The notes beneath the pieces were generated by a model. The model made no database searches and was not told where the DNA came from. It saw nothing but the letters and a program-made list of their open reading frames with translations. Position numbers and translations under genes: made by a program. From JAUWPO01 sp965603285 (lineage in GTDB: Bacteria > Chloroflexota > Anaerolineae > Anaerolineales > UBA4823), in contig CBFDCK010000001.1 of NCBI GenBank assembly GCA_965603285.1, forward strand, positions 1 through 64,000: a DNA stretch of 64,000 nucleotides, read 5' to 3'. This document shows positions 62,768-64,000 of the stretch, one piece after another (the stretch's first letter is position 1; every line of letters starts with the position of its first letter).

Positions 62768-63973
62768 CTAAGGTGATGGTGTCGGCGTGACCGTGGGTAG
62801 GGTCTCCTCTGAAGGTGGTTCTGCGCTGCCGGTGGAAGCGGCAGTCGCATCGTCAACTGTGTTCGGTGCACCGCCGAGCACCCAGCGCTCAAAGATATCT
62901 ATCAGTTCAGGCTTGAGCGCCTTAGTGGGGGGCATGGGTCCACCGGCCTCAATCTCTTCACGGTGGATCATACGGATCAGGTTGCTGGTCAGATCACCGG
63001 GAATGACGTTCGGAGCGTAGTCGCCGCTCTGCATAACCTCATCGTAGGTCGCCATGAAGTACTCCCCGTTCTTCTTGCCGGGGCGGTGGCAGGAGATACA
63101 GTAGCGTTTGATAATTGGGGCGACGTGCACTTCGTACGAAGGCACCTCGTCGGAAGCGAGCTCAGGAATAGCGGACGCTTGGGCGGCTTCTGCGGGGATT
63201 TCGATACGGTCGTCCCAGGTATAGCGCATGAAAGCCACGATTGCTTCGATTTCTCCCGGACCAAGCTCTCCGGCGTACGCCTTGCTAAATGGGGGCATCC
63301 CCAACGACCCTTGTCCGAATCCGATGATATTGAAGAAGGTTTCGTCGCTGCGAGTGTACATTTCATCCTGACTGCTTATGGACTTTACTTCAACACCTTC
63401 TAGACCTTCCACACCTATAATTTCACCCCCTTCACCATCAGCGCCGTGGCATTCTACGCAGTAGAGACCGTAAAGTTCTTCGCCTGCTACGATCTTCTCG
63501 GAAATTGTGCCGGCAAGCGTGCCGCTCTCTTCCTGTGCTGGTGTGGTCACAACCGCTACGACTGTCAGGGCAACCATTCCAATTACGATGACTGTCATTA
63601 TCGAGATGGCGAGTTTTCGTTTGCGCCAGAAGCGATTCGGGTTGCGATCGAAAAATGGTAACAGGATCAGCGCCAGAACGGCTATTGAAGGGATAATTGC
63701 GGTTCCAACCCATTCGAGTTGACCCGGAAAATATTTGAGCATTTGGAAGAGAAATAAGAAGTACCATTCCGGACGTGGAATGTAGGATGTATCGCTGGGG
63801 TCGGCTTTCGGTTCTCCGGCAACGCCCACGAATATAGCCAACCCGATCAGCAGCACGAAAAGACCAAACGAGACAATGATGTCCTTGTATACGATGTCAG
63901 GGTAGAACTTGACACCCTTCTGCTTCTCTTTTTTATACTTCTTGTAATACTCTTGCTTTTGTTCTTCGTTCAC
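62768..63973 (-). CDS. cytochrome b C-terminal domain fused to di-haem cytochrome c
   Basis: A 401-residue fusion. Residues 28-140 are a subunit IV-like cytochrome b C-terminal part with three helices and the PEWY quinol-oxidation motif at 68-71. Two cytochrome c domains follow: haem 1 at CVECH (172-176) with a Met ligand likely in LGMPPF (M226), and haem 2 at CISCH (292-296) with GGPMPP downstream. The tail is Pro/Thr-rich. It should be part of a bc-type quinol:acceptor oxidoreductase whose other subunits probably lie past the right edge. The start is GTG 63973 behind GAGGAG. Confidence 0.9.
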   Translation of the reverse strand: MNEEQKQEYYKKYKKEKQKGVKFYPDIVYKDIIVSFGLFVLLIGLAIFVGVAGEPKADPSDTSYIPRPEWYFLFLFQMLKYFPGQLEWVGTAIIPSIAVLALILLPFFDRNPNRFWRKRKLAISIMTVIVIGMVALTVVAVVTTPAQEESGTLAGTISEKIVAGEELYGLYCVECHGADGEGGEIIGVEGLEGVEVKSISSQDEMYTRSDETFFNIIGFGQGSLGMPPFSKAYAGELGPGEIEAIVAFMRYTWDDRIEIPAEAAQASAIPELASDEVPSYEVHVAPIIKRYCISCHRPGKKNGEYFMATYDEVMQSGDYAPNVIPGDLTSNLIRMIHREEIEAGGPMPPTKALKPELIDIFERWVLGGAPNTVDDATAASTGSAEPPSEETLPTVTPTPSP

Positions 63974-64000
63974 TGCGATGCTCCTCTAGTCGTCCTCTTT

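Noticed and set aside
1..64000. CRISPR array, rRNA operon, intact insertion sequence or prophage
   Set aside because: I saw no regularly spaced repeats, no rRNA signature sequences, and no transposase, integrase or phage gene in any frame.

Overview
The window looks like a chromosome segment from a Chloroflexota bacterium, probably Anaerolineae-like. This is inferred from gene content: a cytochrome b subunit IV fused to a di-haem cytochrome c, a Vms1/baeRF-like release-factor homologue with a zinc ribbon, a type-4 uracil-DNA glycosylase, and many hydrophobic GT-C-like proteins. No marker gene fixes the taxon.

Region 1 (1-30553) is a large cell-surface glycan locus. It holds eight polytopic GT-C-like proteins, including a tandem triplet at 15446-20676. 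It also holds three GT4-type glycosyltransferases, two UPF0104/LPG-synthase-like membrane proteins, a Wzx-like flippase, a UDP-sugar epimerase, a UDP-sugar dehydrogenase and two sulfotransferases. A LarA-family protein and two paralogous propeller-like proteins of unknown role are embedded in it. The locus appears to have grown by repeated duplication, and the product may be a sulfated, uronic-acid-containing glycan.

Region 2 (30576-47117) is mostly housekeeping: udg4, the overlapping tsaE-tsaB-rimI operon, a UvrD/PcrA helicase, DNA polymerase III delta', an MBL-fold protein with an altered metal motif, asparaginase II, endonuclease III, an HtrA lipoprotein, the baeRF-like protein, a methyltransferase, tRNA-Pro(UGG), a GT2 enzyme, RNase HII and an S9 peptidase.

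Region 3 (47118-57935) is the most unusual. A YihY protein, a decayed lipid-kinase tail, degenerate intergenic repeats, a possible structured RNA and an HdeD protein precede an acidic Ala-rich protein and a CRP/FNR regulator interrupted by an in-frame amber codon. Divergent from the regulator is a cluster of three multi-spanning membrane proteins (one with two GHxH motifs), an 8-Cys ferredoxin module, a SUMF1-domain lipoprotein, a haem O synthase-like prenyltransferase and a small membrane protein. I recognise no described system with this layout; a haem or redox membrane complex under CRP/FNR control is a reasonable guess. Three in-frame TAG codons and a LmbE/PIG-L remnant in this stretch mean that it is decaying, recoded or affected by sequence error.

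Region 4 (57940-64000) holds a P-type Ca2+-ATPase, isocitrate dehydrogenase followed by a strong terminator, and the cytochrome b subunit IV-cytochrome c fusion. The rest of that bc-type complex is presumably beyond the right edge.
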